The position numbers and the translations under genes are program-made. Source: an alpha proteobacterium AAP38 (GTDB lineage Bacteria; Pseudomonadota; Alphaproteobacteria; Azospirillales; Azospirillaceae). Taken from it: a stretch of DNA of 64,000 nt. A model generated the notes under the pieces. That model worked only from the letters and a program-made list of their open reading frames with translations. It was not told the origin of the DNA and made no database searches. The stretch spans positions 248,001 to 312,000 of the forward strand of contig LJHR01000005.1 in the NCBI GenBank assembly GCA_001296005.1, given 5' to 3'. Positions 17,816 through 25,949 of this stretch are shown piece after piece (position 1 is the first letter of the stretch; each line of letters opens with the position of its first letter).

Positions 17816-19147
17816 ATGCTCACGAGGCGGCAAATCGGTTTGGGTCTGGCTGGACTTGGTGTTGCGGCGGCGGCCCGGCCCTTGCCCGGTCTGGCGGCAA
17901 CGGGCCAGCGCCAGTTTCCCCAGGGTTTCCTGTGGGGTGCCTCCACCTCCGCCTATCAGGTGGAAGGCAATAATATCAATTCCGACGTCTGGACGGCGGA
18001 ACGCGCCCCCGGATCGCCCTATGCCGATGTGGCCGGCGATGCCGCCAACAGTTTCATGCTGTGGCCGGTCGATCTTGATCTGGTCAAGAATATGGGCCTG
18101 ACATCCTATCGGTTCAGCCTGGAATGGGCGCGGATCGAACCATGGCAGGGTGAGTTCTCCATCGCCATGCTGGACCATTACAAGCGCATCATTGAGGGCT
18201 GCCACGCGCGCGGCCTGACGCCAGCCGTGACCTTCAACCATTTCAGCAATCCGCTCTGGTTTGCGTTGGCGGGCGGCTGGCACAATCCCGAAGCGCCGGA
18301 TCTGTTCGCGCGTTTCTGTGCCAAGGCCGCCGCTCATCTGGGTGACGGTATCGCCTTTGCCATGACGCTGAACGAGCCGAACCTAGCGGGCAACCTGCCT
18401 GCGGTACTGCCGCCGGCGGTGGTCAACTGGCTGGTACCGGCGGACAAGGCCGCGTGTGAGGCGGTGGCTAAGCGTTTCGGCGTGCCGCTGTTCCTGACCG
18501 GCAATAACATCTGGTATCCCGACCCGGTTGCCGTGCAGGTCAATCTGCTGAAGGGCCACGCGCTGGGTCGGCAGGCGATCAAGGCTGAACGTCGTAACCT
18601 GCCGGTCGGCGTGACGCTGGCTATGATCGATGATCAGGCGGTGGGCATCGACACCAGCCTGCGCGACAGCGTGCGGGAGCGGCTCTATAATCCCTGGCTG
18701 CGCGCAGCACAGCAGGATGATTTTATCGGCGTGCAGAATTACGAACGCGCGCTTTGGGATGCCAAGGGCCGCGTCAACCCGCCAGCCGGCGGTGACCGCA
18801 ACATGGGCGGGGCGGAGGTTTATCCCGCATCCTTGGCGGGCGTGGTCCGTTATGCCCATTTCATTGCCAAGGTGCCGGTGATCGTGACCGAGCATGGTGT
18901 GAACACCCCTGATGACGCTGTGCGCCAACGTCTGATCCCGGCGGCCCTGACGGAACTGCACAAGGTGATGGCCGAGGGCGTGCCGGTGAAGGGCTATTTC
19001 CATTGGTCGCTGATCGACAATTTCGAATGGGGCTTCGGGTACAAGCCGCAGTTCGGGCTGCATAGTCTGGACCGCCAGACCTTCGCCCGCACGCCAAAGC
19101 CCAGCACCGCCGTTCTGGGTGCCATCGCGCGCGCCAATGCCTGCTGA
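17816..19147 (+). CDS. GH1 beta-glucosidase with Tat signal
   Basis: 443-residue family GH1 enzyme that cleaves beta-O-glucosides (or galactosides/fucosides) with retention. The acid/base Glu187 lies in TLNEPN and the nucleophile Glu359 in VTEHG; the N-terminal FPQGFLWGASTSAYQVEG motif is typical. The start MLTRRQIGLGLAGLGVAAAARP carries a twin-arginine motif followed by a hydrophobic stretch, so folded export to the periplasm is predicted. This is uncommon for GH1, which is mostly cytoplasmic. ATG 17816 is chosen because GAGGGAG precedes it and the Tat motif begins there; an upstream ATG at 17795 adds seven residues without support. It overlaps or abuts the transporter gene that follows. Confidence 0.9.
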   Translation: MLTRRQIGLGLAGLGVAAAARPLPGLAATGQRQFPQGFLWGASTSAYQVEGNNINSDVWTAERAPGSPYADVAGDAANSFMLWPVDLDLVKNMGLTSYRFSLEWARIEPWQGEFSIAMLDHYKRIIEGCHARGLTPAVTFNHFSNPLWFALAGGWHNPEAPDLFARFCAKAAAHLGDGIAFAMTLNEPNLAGNLPAVLPPAVVNWLVPADKAACEAVAKRFGVPLFLTGNNIWYPDPVAVQVNLLKGHALGRQAIKAERRNLPVGVTLAMIDDQAVGIDTSLRDSVRERLYNPWLRAAQQDDFIGVQNYERALWDAKGRVNPPAGGDRNMGGAEVYPASLAGVVRYAHFIAKVPVIVTEHGVNTPDDAVRQRLIPAALTELHKVMAEGVPVKGYFHWSLIDNFEWGFGYKPQFGLHSLDRQTFARTPKPSTAVLGAIARANAC

Positions 19148-19206
19148 TGAATTCACCGCCGGCGGGGCCGATGGTGCCCAGAGCCGGCGAAAACGGGAAT
19201 GTGATC

Positions 19207-20400
19207 ATGACCGACGCGACAAAAGCCGGTCAGGGGACCGTGGCCAAGGGCCTTACCCTGATCTATGCCCAGATTCTGCCGGTGATGGCGATTGTCTCGC
19301 TGTTTCCCGCCATTCCCAAGCTGTTTGCGGAATTCGGGTCCAATCCCAATGCCGGTTTCCTGATCCCCGCCATCGTCACGGCGCCATCGCTCTGTGCCGC
19401 CCTGTTCGCCCCGCTGGCGGGGATCATCGCCGACCGATATGGCCGGCGGCGCAGTTTCATCGGCGGCATGGCGCTTTATGTGCTGGCCGGTCTGGTCCCC
19501 TTGTTCGTGGCCGATCTGGGCCTGATCATTGCCAGCCGTGCCGTGCTGGGCATTGCCGAAGCCTTTGCCATCACCATTTCCAGCGCCTTGATCGGCGATT
19601 ATTTCGGTGAACAGCGTCACCGCTGGACCGCCTGGGTCGGCGTTGCCACCTCCGTGGCGGGGACGGGGCTGATTGCGGCGGGTGGTGCGCTGGCGGATAT
19701 CAGTTGGCGTGGCCCGTTCTCCATCTATCTGGCGGCCATCCCCGGTCTGATCATGGCGGTGCTGTTCATTGATGAGCCACGCCCCACGGTCAGCGCACAG
19801 GGCGGCACCCGCCGCCAACTGGCGTTCCCGTGGAAGGAGGCGCTGCTGATCGGCACCGTCACCCTGATCAGCTCCGTTCTCTACTATGTCGAACCGCTGA
19901 ACATTGCCCGTGTGCTGGATGCCAAGGGGGCCGGATCATCGACGGAGATCGGCCTGATCCAGGCGGCGACCAGCCTCACCTATATCGCCGGCGCCTTCCT
20001 GTATCGTCGCCTGCATCACTGGCCCATTGGCCGTCTGCTGGGGCTGGCGGCACTGCTGATCGGTGCGGGACAATTGGTCATCGGTATGGGGCCGACCTGG
20101 CAGGTCGTGTCGGTGGGTGCTGCCATTCAGCAGCTTGGCGGTGGCATGGTGATCCCGGCCCTGCTGGCCTGGGGGCAGGCGATCCTGCCACTGGAACAGC
20201 GCGGGCGTGGCATGGGTATCTGGGCAACCGCTTTCTTCAGCGGCACCTTTGCCTGTGGCGCCATTGTCGCCCTGGCCACCAGCCTGACGGGTGGTCTGAC
20301 CCCGGCCATGACGGCGCTGGGTGTTGTCACCCTGGTCTTCGCCTTGCTGGCCCGCCTGATCCCGGCGGGAAACCGCCCCACCCCAACCGTGAATAGCTGA
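19207..20400 (+). CDS. Major facilitator superfamily permease
   Basis: About 397 residues with 12 predicted membrane spans. The MFS loop 2-3 motif is visible as GIIADRYGRRRSF, and later helices are rich in Gly/Ala. In this operon it most likely carries a deacylated or partly trimmed glycoside, or the released sugar, across the inner membrane. An in-frame ATG at 19147 overlaps the GH1 stop (ATGA) and would add 20 residues with no helix or binding site. I prefer ATG 19207, which starts directly before the first span, but the choice is uncertain. Family certain, substrate not. Confidence 0.85.
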   Translation: MTDATKAGQGTVAKGLTLIYAQILPVMAIVSLFPAIPKLFAEFGSNPNAGFLIPAIVTAPSLCAALFAPLAGIIADRYGRRRSFIGGMALYVLAGLVPLFVADLGLIIASRAVLGIAEAFAITISSALIGDYFGEQRHRWTAWVGVATSVAGTGLIAAGGALADISWRGPFSIYLAAIPGLIMAVLFIDEPRPTVSAQGGTRRQLAFPWKEALLIGTVTLISSVLYYVEPLNIARVLDAKGAGSSTEIGLIQAATSLTYIAGAFLYRRLHHWPIGRLLGLAALLIGAGQLVIGMGPTWQVVSVGAAIQQLGGGMVIPALLAWGQAILPLEQRGRGMGIWATAFFSGTFACGAIVALATSLTGGLTPAMTALGVVTLVFALLARLIPAGNRPTPTVNS

Positions 20401-20402
20401 TC

Positions 20403-22016
20403 ATGACCGACACCGTTTACGACTACATCATCGTGGGGGCGGGTTCATCCGGCTGCGTCCTTGCCGACCGGTTGAGCGCCAGTGGCAGGCACAAGGTCCT
20501 GCTGGTGGAGGCTGGTGGCCGGAACGAGACCGAACTGGTCAACATGCCGCGCGCCTTCATGAAGATGTTCGGCAATCCCACGCATTTCTGGCATTTCCCC
20601 ATCAAGCCGCAGCCGGGCCGCCCGGCGGGTGAGGTCTGGCCCTATGGGCGGGGGTTGGGCGGGTCCAGTTCCACCAATGGCACCTGGTACCTGCGCGGCA
20701 TGCCGGCTGACTATGAAGGCTGGGGACCGGAATGGTCCTGGACGGAGATTTCGCGCTGTTTCCAGGCAATGGAAAGCTATCGCGGGCACGGGGCACACCC
20801 AACGCGTGGTCGCGATGGGCCGTTGCAGGTAACGCAGCTTCCCTACCGTTCGCCCGCCATTGCCGCCTCAATTGAGGCGGGGGTGGAAATGGGGCTTCCC
20901 CGGCTGACCGATATCAACACGCCGGGCACGCTGGGCATCGGCTATACCCAGGCGAGTGTGGATCGGCGGGGCCGGCGGGCGTCCAGTTACCGCGCCTTCC
21001 TGAAGCCGGCTTTGTCGCGCCCCAATCTGAGCGTGCTGACCGATACGCTGGTGGAACGGGTGGAACTGGAGGGAGCGCGCGCCACCGGCATCACGATCCG
21101 TACCGCCGAGGGGACCCGCATCATCAAGGCTGGGCGGGAGGTGATCCTGTCCGCCGGTGCCTTGCAAAGCCCCAAGCTGCTGCAGCTGTCGGGCATCGGC
21201 CCCGCCGATCTGCTGATCCGTGCCGGGGTGGCGGTGCGGCATGATCTGGCCGCCGTGGGGCGCAATCTGGCCGACCATGCGATGCTCTCCATGTCATACC
21301 GGCTACATAATGATCCAGGCTTTAACAGGGAATTTTCCGGCTGGCGCCTAATGACCCACGTTCTGCGCTATTACCTGACGCGCAAGGGTCTGATGGCCTA
21401 TACCTCGCCAGAGGTGACGGCGCTGCTGTCCCTTCATGGTCGTCCCGACTGGCCCGATGTGCAGTTCGGCATCGGCCCCTTCTCCATGCGCTCGTCAGAG
21501 GAGATCAAAGCCGATCCGGGGCGCGGCGCGCTGGAGGACAAGCCGGGTATCACCGTCAATGCCATCGCCCTGCGCCCCAAAAGTCGGGGCAGCGTCGCGA
21601 TCCGCAGCGCCGATATCGCCGACCAGATTGAGGTCGATGCCAACTGGTGGGGCGACCCGGCAGACAAGGCCTTCATGGTGGAGATGGTGCGGCTGGTCCG
21701 CAAGTACATGCGCCAGCCCGCCTTGAAGCCCTTTGTGGGGGAGGAGATTGTGCCCGGTCCCCGCATCGAAAGTGATGAGCAGATTGCTGACGTGCTGGAA
21801 TGGCTGACCAGTCCGGGCGTTCACGCCACAGGCACCTGCCGCATTGGCAATCCGGTGGACAGTGTGGTGGATGGTTGCCTGCGGGTGCATCGGGTGCAGG
21901 GGCTGCGCGTCGTGGATTGTTCCGTCATGCCTGTACCACCCGCCGGCAACACCAATGGTCCCGCCATGGTCATCGGCTGGCGTGCCGCGGAAATGATCCT
22001 GCGGGATGTGGTGTGA
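20403..22016 (+). CDS. GMC-family FAD-dependent oxidoreductase
   Basis: 537 residues. The Rossmann motif GAGSSGCVLADRLS is at about 12-25, the acidic LLVEAGG ends beta-2, and GMC signature 1 is GRGLGGSSSTNGTWYLRG. Signature 2 is SAGALQSPKLLQLSGIGP. The C-terminal catalytic pair appears as His474 (HATGTC) and Asn516/Asn518 (PAGNTNGP). GMC enzymes oxidise alcohol groups of sugars, choline or aryl alcohols. C-glycoside cleavage needs prior oxidation of the sugar C3 hydroxyl, which in CarA is done by a flavin enzyme, so this gene is the best candidate for that step here. It is closer in look to choline/alcohol dehydrogenases than to pyranose oxidase, so the role is inferred. It ends the operon, two bases after the permease stop. 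Confidence 0.87.
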   Translation: MTDTVYDYIIVGAGSSGCVLADRLSASGRHKVLLVEAGGRNETELVNMPRAFMKMFGNPTHFWHFPIKPQPGRPAGEVWPYGRGLGGSSSTNGTWYLRGMPADYEGWGPEWSWTEISRCFQAMESYRGHGAHPTRGRDGPLQVTQLPYRSPAIAASIEAGVEMGLPRLTDINTPGTLGIGYTQASVDRRGRRASSYRAFLKPALSRPNLSVLTDTLVERVELEGARATGITIRTAEGTRIIKAGREVILSAGALQSPKLLQLSGIGPADLLIRAGVAVRHDLAAVGRNLADHAMLSMSYRLHNDPGFNREFSGWRLMTHVLRYYLTRKGLMAYTSPEVTALLSLHGRPDWPDVQFGIGPFSMRSSEEIKADPGRGALEDKPGITVNAIALRPKSRGSVAIRSADIADQIEVDANWWGDPADKAFMVEMVRLVRKYMRQPALKPFVGEEIVPGPRIESDEQIADVLEWLTSPGVHATGTCRIGNPVDSVVDGCLRVHRVQGLRVVDCSVMPVPPAGNTNGPAMVIGWRAAEMILRDVV

Positions 22017-22058
22017 TGGCGGAGTGGGGCGGCCTGGAAACATTGGTTGCCGGTCCGG

Positions 22059-22205
22059 TCATCCCGGAACATAGATGGCGCTGATCCGGTTCAGGCCGTC
22101 TGCCCGGTAGAAGCGGACCTGTTCGAAGCATCGCTTGATGATGCCGAGCCCGCGACCGGAGGTGGCATCAGGCGCTACGTCATCCGTCGCATTGTCATAG
22201 CGTTG
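22059..22205 (-). pseudogene. C-terminal remnant of an RsbW-like anti-sigma serine kinase
   Basis: Reading the minus strand in the frame ending at TGA 22059-22061 gives about 45 residues ending ATSGRGLGIIKRCFEQVRF then YRADGLNRISAIYVPG. This matches the G2-box and last strands of HATPase_c domains of RsbW/SpoIIAB kinases (GRGLxII...D.V.Y...G.N). No start codon or N-terminal ATP-binding half exists upstream, where the STAS gene lies instead. The normal gene would be about 140 codons, so roughly two thirds is missing. It directly overlaps the STAS stop codon, as in intact partner-switch operons. Confidence 0.6.
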
Positions 22206-22520
22206 CTTTCGACGTCGGGATGGATGGCGAAGACCTTATCCATGCGCGTCAGGGAGAACATGGTCTGAACCGATTTCTGTAGGCCGCAGATGGTGGGCCG
22301 CTGCTTCAGGCCCAGGGCCTTGATGATGGAGATCAGGGCGCCGAGACCGCTGGAATCGATGAAGGCGACGGGGGCCAGATCGATGACGATGCCATTCTCG
22401 GCGGCCGGCAGCTGTTCCAGGAACTGCTGCCGGAAGCGTACCGCCACGGCGGCGTCGATGCGAGGCAAGGCAACGGTGGCGACGGGGACGGAACCGATAT
22501 GTCCTGATCTCAGTCATCAT
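22175..22520 (-). pseudogene. STAS-domain anti-sigma-factor antagonist, apparently frameshifted near its start
   Basis: The STAS body reads VPVATVALPRIDAAVAVRF, then VIDLAPVAFIDSSGLGALIS with the phosphorylatable Ser in DSSG, and ends at TAG 22175. In partner switching this Ser is phosphorylated by an RsbW-type kinase and dephosphorylated by a PP2C phosphatase. The best start, ATG ATG at 22520-22515 with GAGG five bases upstream, is one base out of frame with the domain (52 bases to the TTG at 22468). In the domain frame only CTG 22513 or TTG 22468 could initiate, and TTG would delete the first strand. Either a frameshift or a rare CTG start is needed. It lies immediately downstream of the phosphatase. 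Confidence 0.65.
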
Positions 22521-22524
22521 TACC

Positions 22525-23364
22525 TCAATCTCTTATCGCGACTTCAAAGGCCAGTACGCTGACATCATCCTCGAACCTCTCCCCACCCTGCCACGCGGTC
22601 AGGGTTTCATAGAGCAGGGGTTCCAGAGCGTTTAGGGGCCGATCCTTCGCCTTCTCCAAAAGGGCATGTAATCGATCTTGACCGAAATGCGTGCCGTCCG
22701 GGTGGGCGCATTCGGTCGTACCGTCGGAATGCAGAATGATGCGTGATCCGCGTGGCAACGGGACCGTCACCGCCGTGTAATCCTCATGCGCCATCACGCC
22801 CACGGGAAAGCCGCCATCACCGATCAGTTCAGCTGGCTGACCGGCCTGGATTAGGATCGGGCTGGGGTGCCCCGCCTGGCAGAAGGTCATGCTGTCGCCC
22901 GCTGGGTTCACCACGCCACAGACCATGGTGAAATAATCCAGCATCTCGCCATCGGCCCGGGTGAAGCGTCGGTTCAGGTCCGCCACCACCAGATCCGGGC
23001 GGGGTGGTCCGCCATCCGCCCCCGACAGAAAGGCCGCTTCGTCCAGCAGATGGTTCAGTGTCACCGACATCAGGGCGGCCCGCACCCCATGTCCGGCAAC
23101 GTCGACCATATAGAAGGCGACCGATCCGTCCGGCAGTTTCAGGTAATTATACATGTCACCCGACACCAGCGCCGATGGCAGCAGGCAGGAGGCGAAACGC
23201 AGCCGCCCGATTTCCTTGTAAGGCTCCGCCAGCAGGCAGCGCTGGGCCATTGCTACGGCCTCCATATCCTCCTTCAGCTTGGCGTAGGCCACGCGCAGCT
23301 GATCGGTCAGCAGCTTGTTCTTGCTCTGCAGGCGGTAATGCAGGCCCAGAAGCCGCTTCACCAC
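22525..23364 (-). CDS. SpoIIE/PP2C-type phosphatase (split from its receiver domain by a stop codon)
   Basis: About 280 residues. An N-terminal coiled-coil linker (HYRLQSKNKLLTDQLRVAYA) leads into a SpoIIE-like PP2C domain with all metal-binding acidic motifs present: SGDMYNY, MVDVAGHGVRA, SDGTTEC and FEDDVSVLAFEV. Such phosphatases dephosphorylate STAS proteins. The reading frame is continuous with the preceding receiver domain except for one TAG at 23365-23367. Two GTG codons immediately after that stop (23364, 23361) could allow reinitiation. The original product was probably a 400-residue REC-PP2C fusion. The STAS gene follows 4 bases after the stop. Confidence 0.75.
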   Translation of the reverse strand: MVKRLLGLHYRLQSKNKLLTDQLRVAYAKLKEDMEAVAMAQRCLLAEPYKEIGRLRFASCLLPSALVSGDMYNYLKLPDGSVAFYMVDVAGHGVRAALMSVTLNHLLDEAAFLSGADGGPPRPDLVVADLNRRFTRADGEMLDYFTMVCGVVNPAGDSMTFCQAGHPSPILIQAGQPAELIGDGGFPVGVMAHEDYTAVTVPLPRGSRIILHSDGTTECAHPDGTHFGQDRLHALLEKAKDRPLNALEPLLYETLTAWQGGERFEDDVSVLAFEVAIRD

Positions 23365-23724
23365 CTACAGCCGCGCTTTCAGGATCGGCGGACTGATCGG
23401 TTTCAGCAGGAAGTTGTCGGTGCCCGCCTCAATGGCTGCGATGAAATCATCCTGCTGCTGGCGGGCGGTCAGCAGGATGAAGTGGATATAGTTCGGCAGA
23501 TGCATCTGCCGAACCGCCCGACACAGTTCAACACCGGTAATACCCGGCATTTCCCAGTCACTGATGATCAGATCGACCTCCTGGCCGGCCTGGATGAGGC
23601 CCAGGGCGGCGATGCCGTCGCCCGCATGGGTCACCTGGAACTCGTGCTGACGGATCAGGGCCGTCAGCAGTTTCCGCATCAGAGGGTCGTCATCGAAAAA
23701 CAGAACATGGATAGGTCGTTCCAT
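23365..23724 (-). CDS. Response-regulator receiver domain, ended by an in-frame amber codon
   Basis: 119-residue REC domain. The acidic cluster FFDDDP, phosphoacceptor Asp in IISDWEMPG, conserved Thr in ILLTAR and Lys in LLKPIS are all intact, so it should accept phosphate from a histidine kinase. It ends ...LKARL-stop, exactly where REC-PP2C fusions run on into a linker such as VVKRLLGLHYRL, which indeed follows in the same frame after TAG. The start ATG overlaps the end region of the adhesin frame (4 bases after its stop at 23728). It is best described as the N-terminal half of a gene broken by a nonsense mutation, or a recent split. Confidence 0.75.
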   Translation of the reverse strand: MERPIHVLFFDDDPLMRKLLTALIRQHEFQVTHAGDGIAALGLIQAGQEVDLIISDWEMPGITGVELCRAVRQMHLPNYIHFILLTARQQQDDFIAAIEAGTDNFLLKPISPPILKARL

Positions 23725-23727
23725 ATA

Positions 23728-25949
23728 TCAGGTTCCAGTAGGGTCCAGGTGATGAAGCGGATCGTTGGACGGGTCGACGGTGGAACTTCCACCATCATGC
23801 CGGAACGGATCGGTAACGTGTAGCCCATCCGAAAGCAGTGCCCCATCAAGGCCACCTGTATCGGCACCGCCCATATCCGGCATCGGGGCGGCCATGGCCG
23901 ATTCGCCATTGCCCATACCATGATGCAGATCATGGTGGCCTGCCGGGATCACCGCACCCGCCTGATCATAAAGATCGATGGAGATATCCCGAATGCCGCC
24001 CTCCGATCCGGGTTCCAGCGACAGGCTGCGCAGCACGGACTGATAGACCGACGCATCCGCCGTACCCGACAGGATCAGCGTATGGCTGGTGCCATCGAAG
24101 CCACCATCCAGCAGTTCGATATTGGTGCTGGCGATATCACCTTGCCCGTGGCCGTCGTCTTCTGATGCAGACCCGCCAGCGACAGGCTGTCGCCCTGATG
24201 GAAGTCCAGCGGATCCAGGCTGATGATGGCCCGCGACACGCTTTGCCCACCCAGCAGGGACAGGTCCATGCCGGACGCGACCAGGATATCGTCGGACAGG
24301 GCGCCCGTATCGGCGGTCATGGCGACGGACAGGTTCGCGGACAGCAATGCCCGGCCGTTATCCGCCCCTTCCACCGCTGTGGCGGTGACTGTCAGGTTGA
24401 CGGTGCCGCTGCTGCCATCGGGGGCCAGCAGCGACAGGTTGGGCAGATCGCCCGGCGCCAGTGTCCAGGTGCCGTTATGATTGTCGGTCCCCGCGGACAG
24501 CAGGCCCCCCACCGGCACGCCGGCGATGGTGACATGCAGCGCCTCCGACCCATCCAGATCGGTCAGCGCCGACTGGATGTTCAGCGGGATGCCATGGCCG
24601 GAAACGCCCACCGCAGCGGTGACATTCAGGCTGGGCATGTCCGCCACCGGCAACACGGTGACATGCAGTTGCGCGCTGACGCTGCTGTCGATGCCGGCCA
24701 GACCGGTAACCTTGGCCGTGACGCCCAGGTTGAAATCGGCGTCGCTGTTGGCCGGCGGCGTCAGCTTCAACCCGGTCAGCTGTGCTGCCGTCAGGGTCCA
24801 GGTGCCATTGCCATTGTTGGTGCCCGCCGACAGGCACTTCACCACGAAGGACAGGGCCTCTGACCCGTCCAGATCGCCCAACACCCCGCCCAGCGACAAG
24901 GCCACCCCTTGATCCTCCGTTCCCGCTGCCGCGGAGAAGGTGACGGTCGGCAGATCGGCCACGCCTTCGACATTGACGTTCAGCAGGCCGATCTGCGTGG
25001 TAATGCCCAGAATCTTGACCGATATGCCCAGCTGGAAATCACTGCTGTCATTGGTTGGCGGCGTGATCTTCAGCGTGGATAGCAGGCTCTGCCCCACGGT
25101 CCAGGTGCCATCGGCATTCTTGGTGCCCCCAGACAGGCTGGCGCCCACCGGGACGCCGGTGATGGTGACGGCGAGGACCTCACCCGTAGCGGCGCCCACC
25201 AGCCCTGCGGCGATGGAGAGCGACACCGGTTGATCCTCCAGCCCGATGGCCGAAGAGATTGTCAGCGAGGGGGCAGACAGACCCGCCCCGGTGCTGCCTG
25301 TGCTGCCGGTGTTGGAGCCAGTGCCCGTCCCGGTGCCGGTTGAGCCAGTGCTGCCGGTGTTGGTTCCGGTGCCCGTTTCACCCCCCGTCGTTTGTGTTGT
25401 CGCGGGGCCGGGGGTGGCGAAGCTGGTGGATTCGGCGGGGGCGGCGGCGCTGCGGATGGGGGTGGAGCTGGTTTGGGCCTCGCCGGCGCCGGGCTGTGCG
25501 ACAAAAGATTGGGTCGGTGTGACCGGGCGGCCATTGTCGGCAAGCGAGGGGGGCGTCGTGTCGGTGACCTGGGCGAAGCCACCACCGCCGCCGCCGACAT
25601 CCACCATTCCGGCACCACCCTGATCCGCGATCACGTCCGTGCCTATGGCCAGGTGCTGACGGAAATCGCCGATGGTGGCGGTTCCGGTCGGCGCGGCGCC
25701 GCTGCCCCCTGGTGTCACGGGTGCCAGGGAAGCGATACCGCCGGTGAAGCTTTCACCGATCCCGCCTTCCTGCTGGCTGCCATGATGCACGGTCCCCGGA
25801 TAGGCCTGACCCTGCTGCGTCTGGCGCACAGTTTCGGCGACGGGGCGCTCCAGAGCCTTGAGTGGGCGGTCGGGGGCATCGGCGACGCTTTCCCGCACGA
25901 AGGTGGCTTTGGGGGCGGGGGTGGGCTTGTCGCCGTTGGACGGGGCCAT
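23728..25949 (-). pseudogene. Type I secreted repeat adhesin, frameshifted
   Basis: The main frame (25949 down to 24075) encodes a Pro/Gly-rich N-terminus, a Thr-Gly-Ser linker and three tandem immunoglobulin/cadherin-like repeats of about 110 residues. The repeats begin APSLTISSAIGLEDQPVSL, LPTVTFSAAAGTEDQGVAL and MPSLNVTAAVGVSGHGIPL, each holding a GTWT motif. Near 24175 the frame breaks. The natural continuation (SEDDGHGQGDIASTNIELL, then the cadherin-like end and a His/Asp-rich tail) is in another frame and runs to a stop at 23728. The second repeat is also short by a few residues around FVVKCLSAG. There is no RTX nonapeptide block. It was probably exported by the adjoining ABC/HlyD system and acted at the cell surface. 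Confidence 0.65.
25291..25380. repeat. Short tandem repeat encoding a Thr-Gly-Ser linker
   Basis: Two near-identical units containing GTGCTGCCGGTGTTGG followed by GTGCCCGT occur at about 25299-25330 and 25345-25379. On the minus strand they encode TGSTGSTGTGTG-type sequence in the adhesin. Such tracts are prone to slippage. Confidence 0.6.

Noticed and set aside
25291-25380. Possible CRISPR or regulatory tandem repeat
   Set aside because: The units are unequal, lack spacers, and translate to a Thr-Gly-Ser linker within the adhesin.
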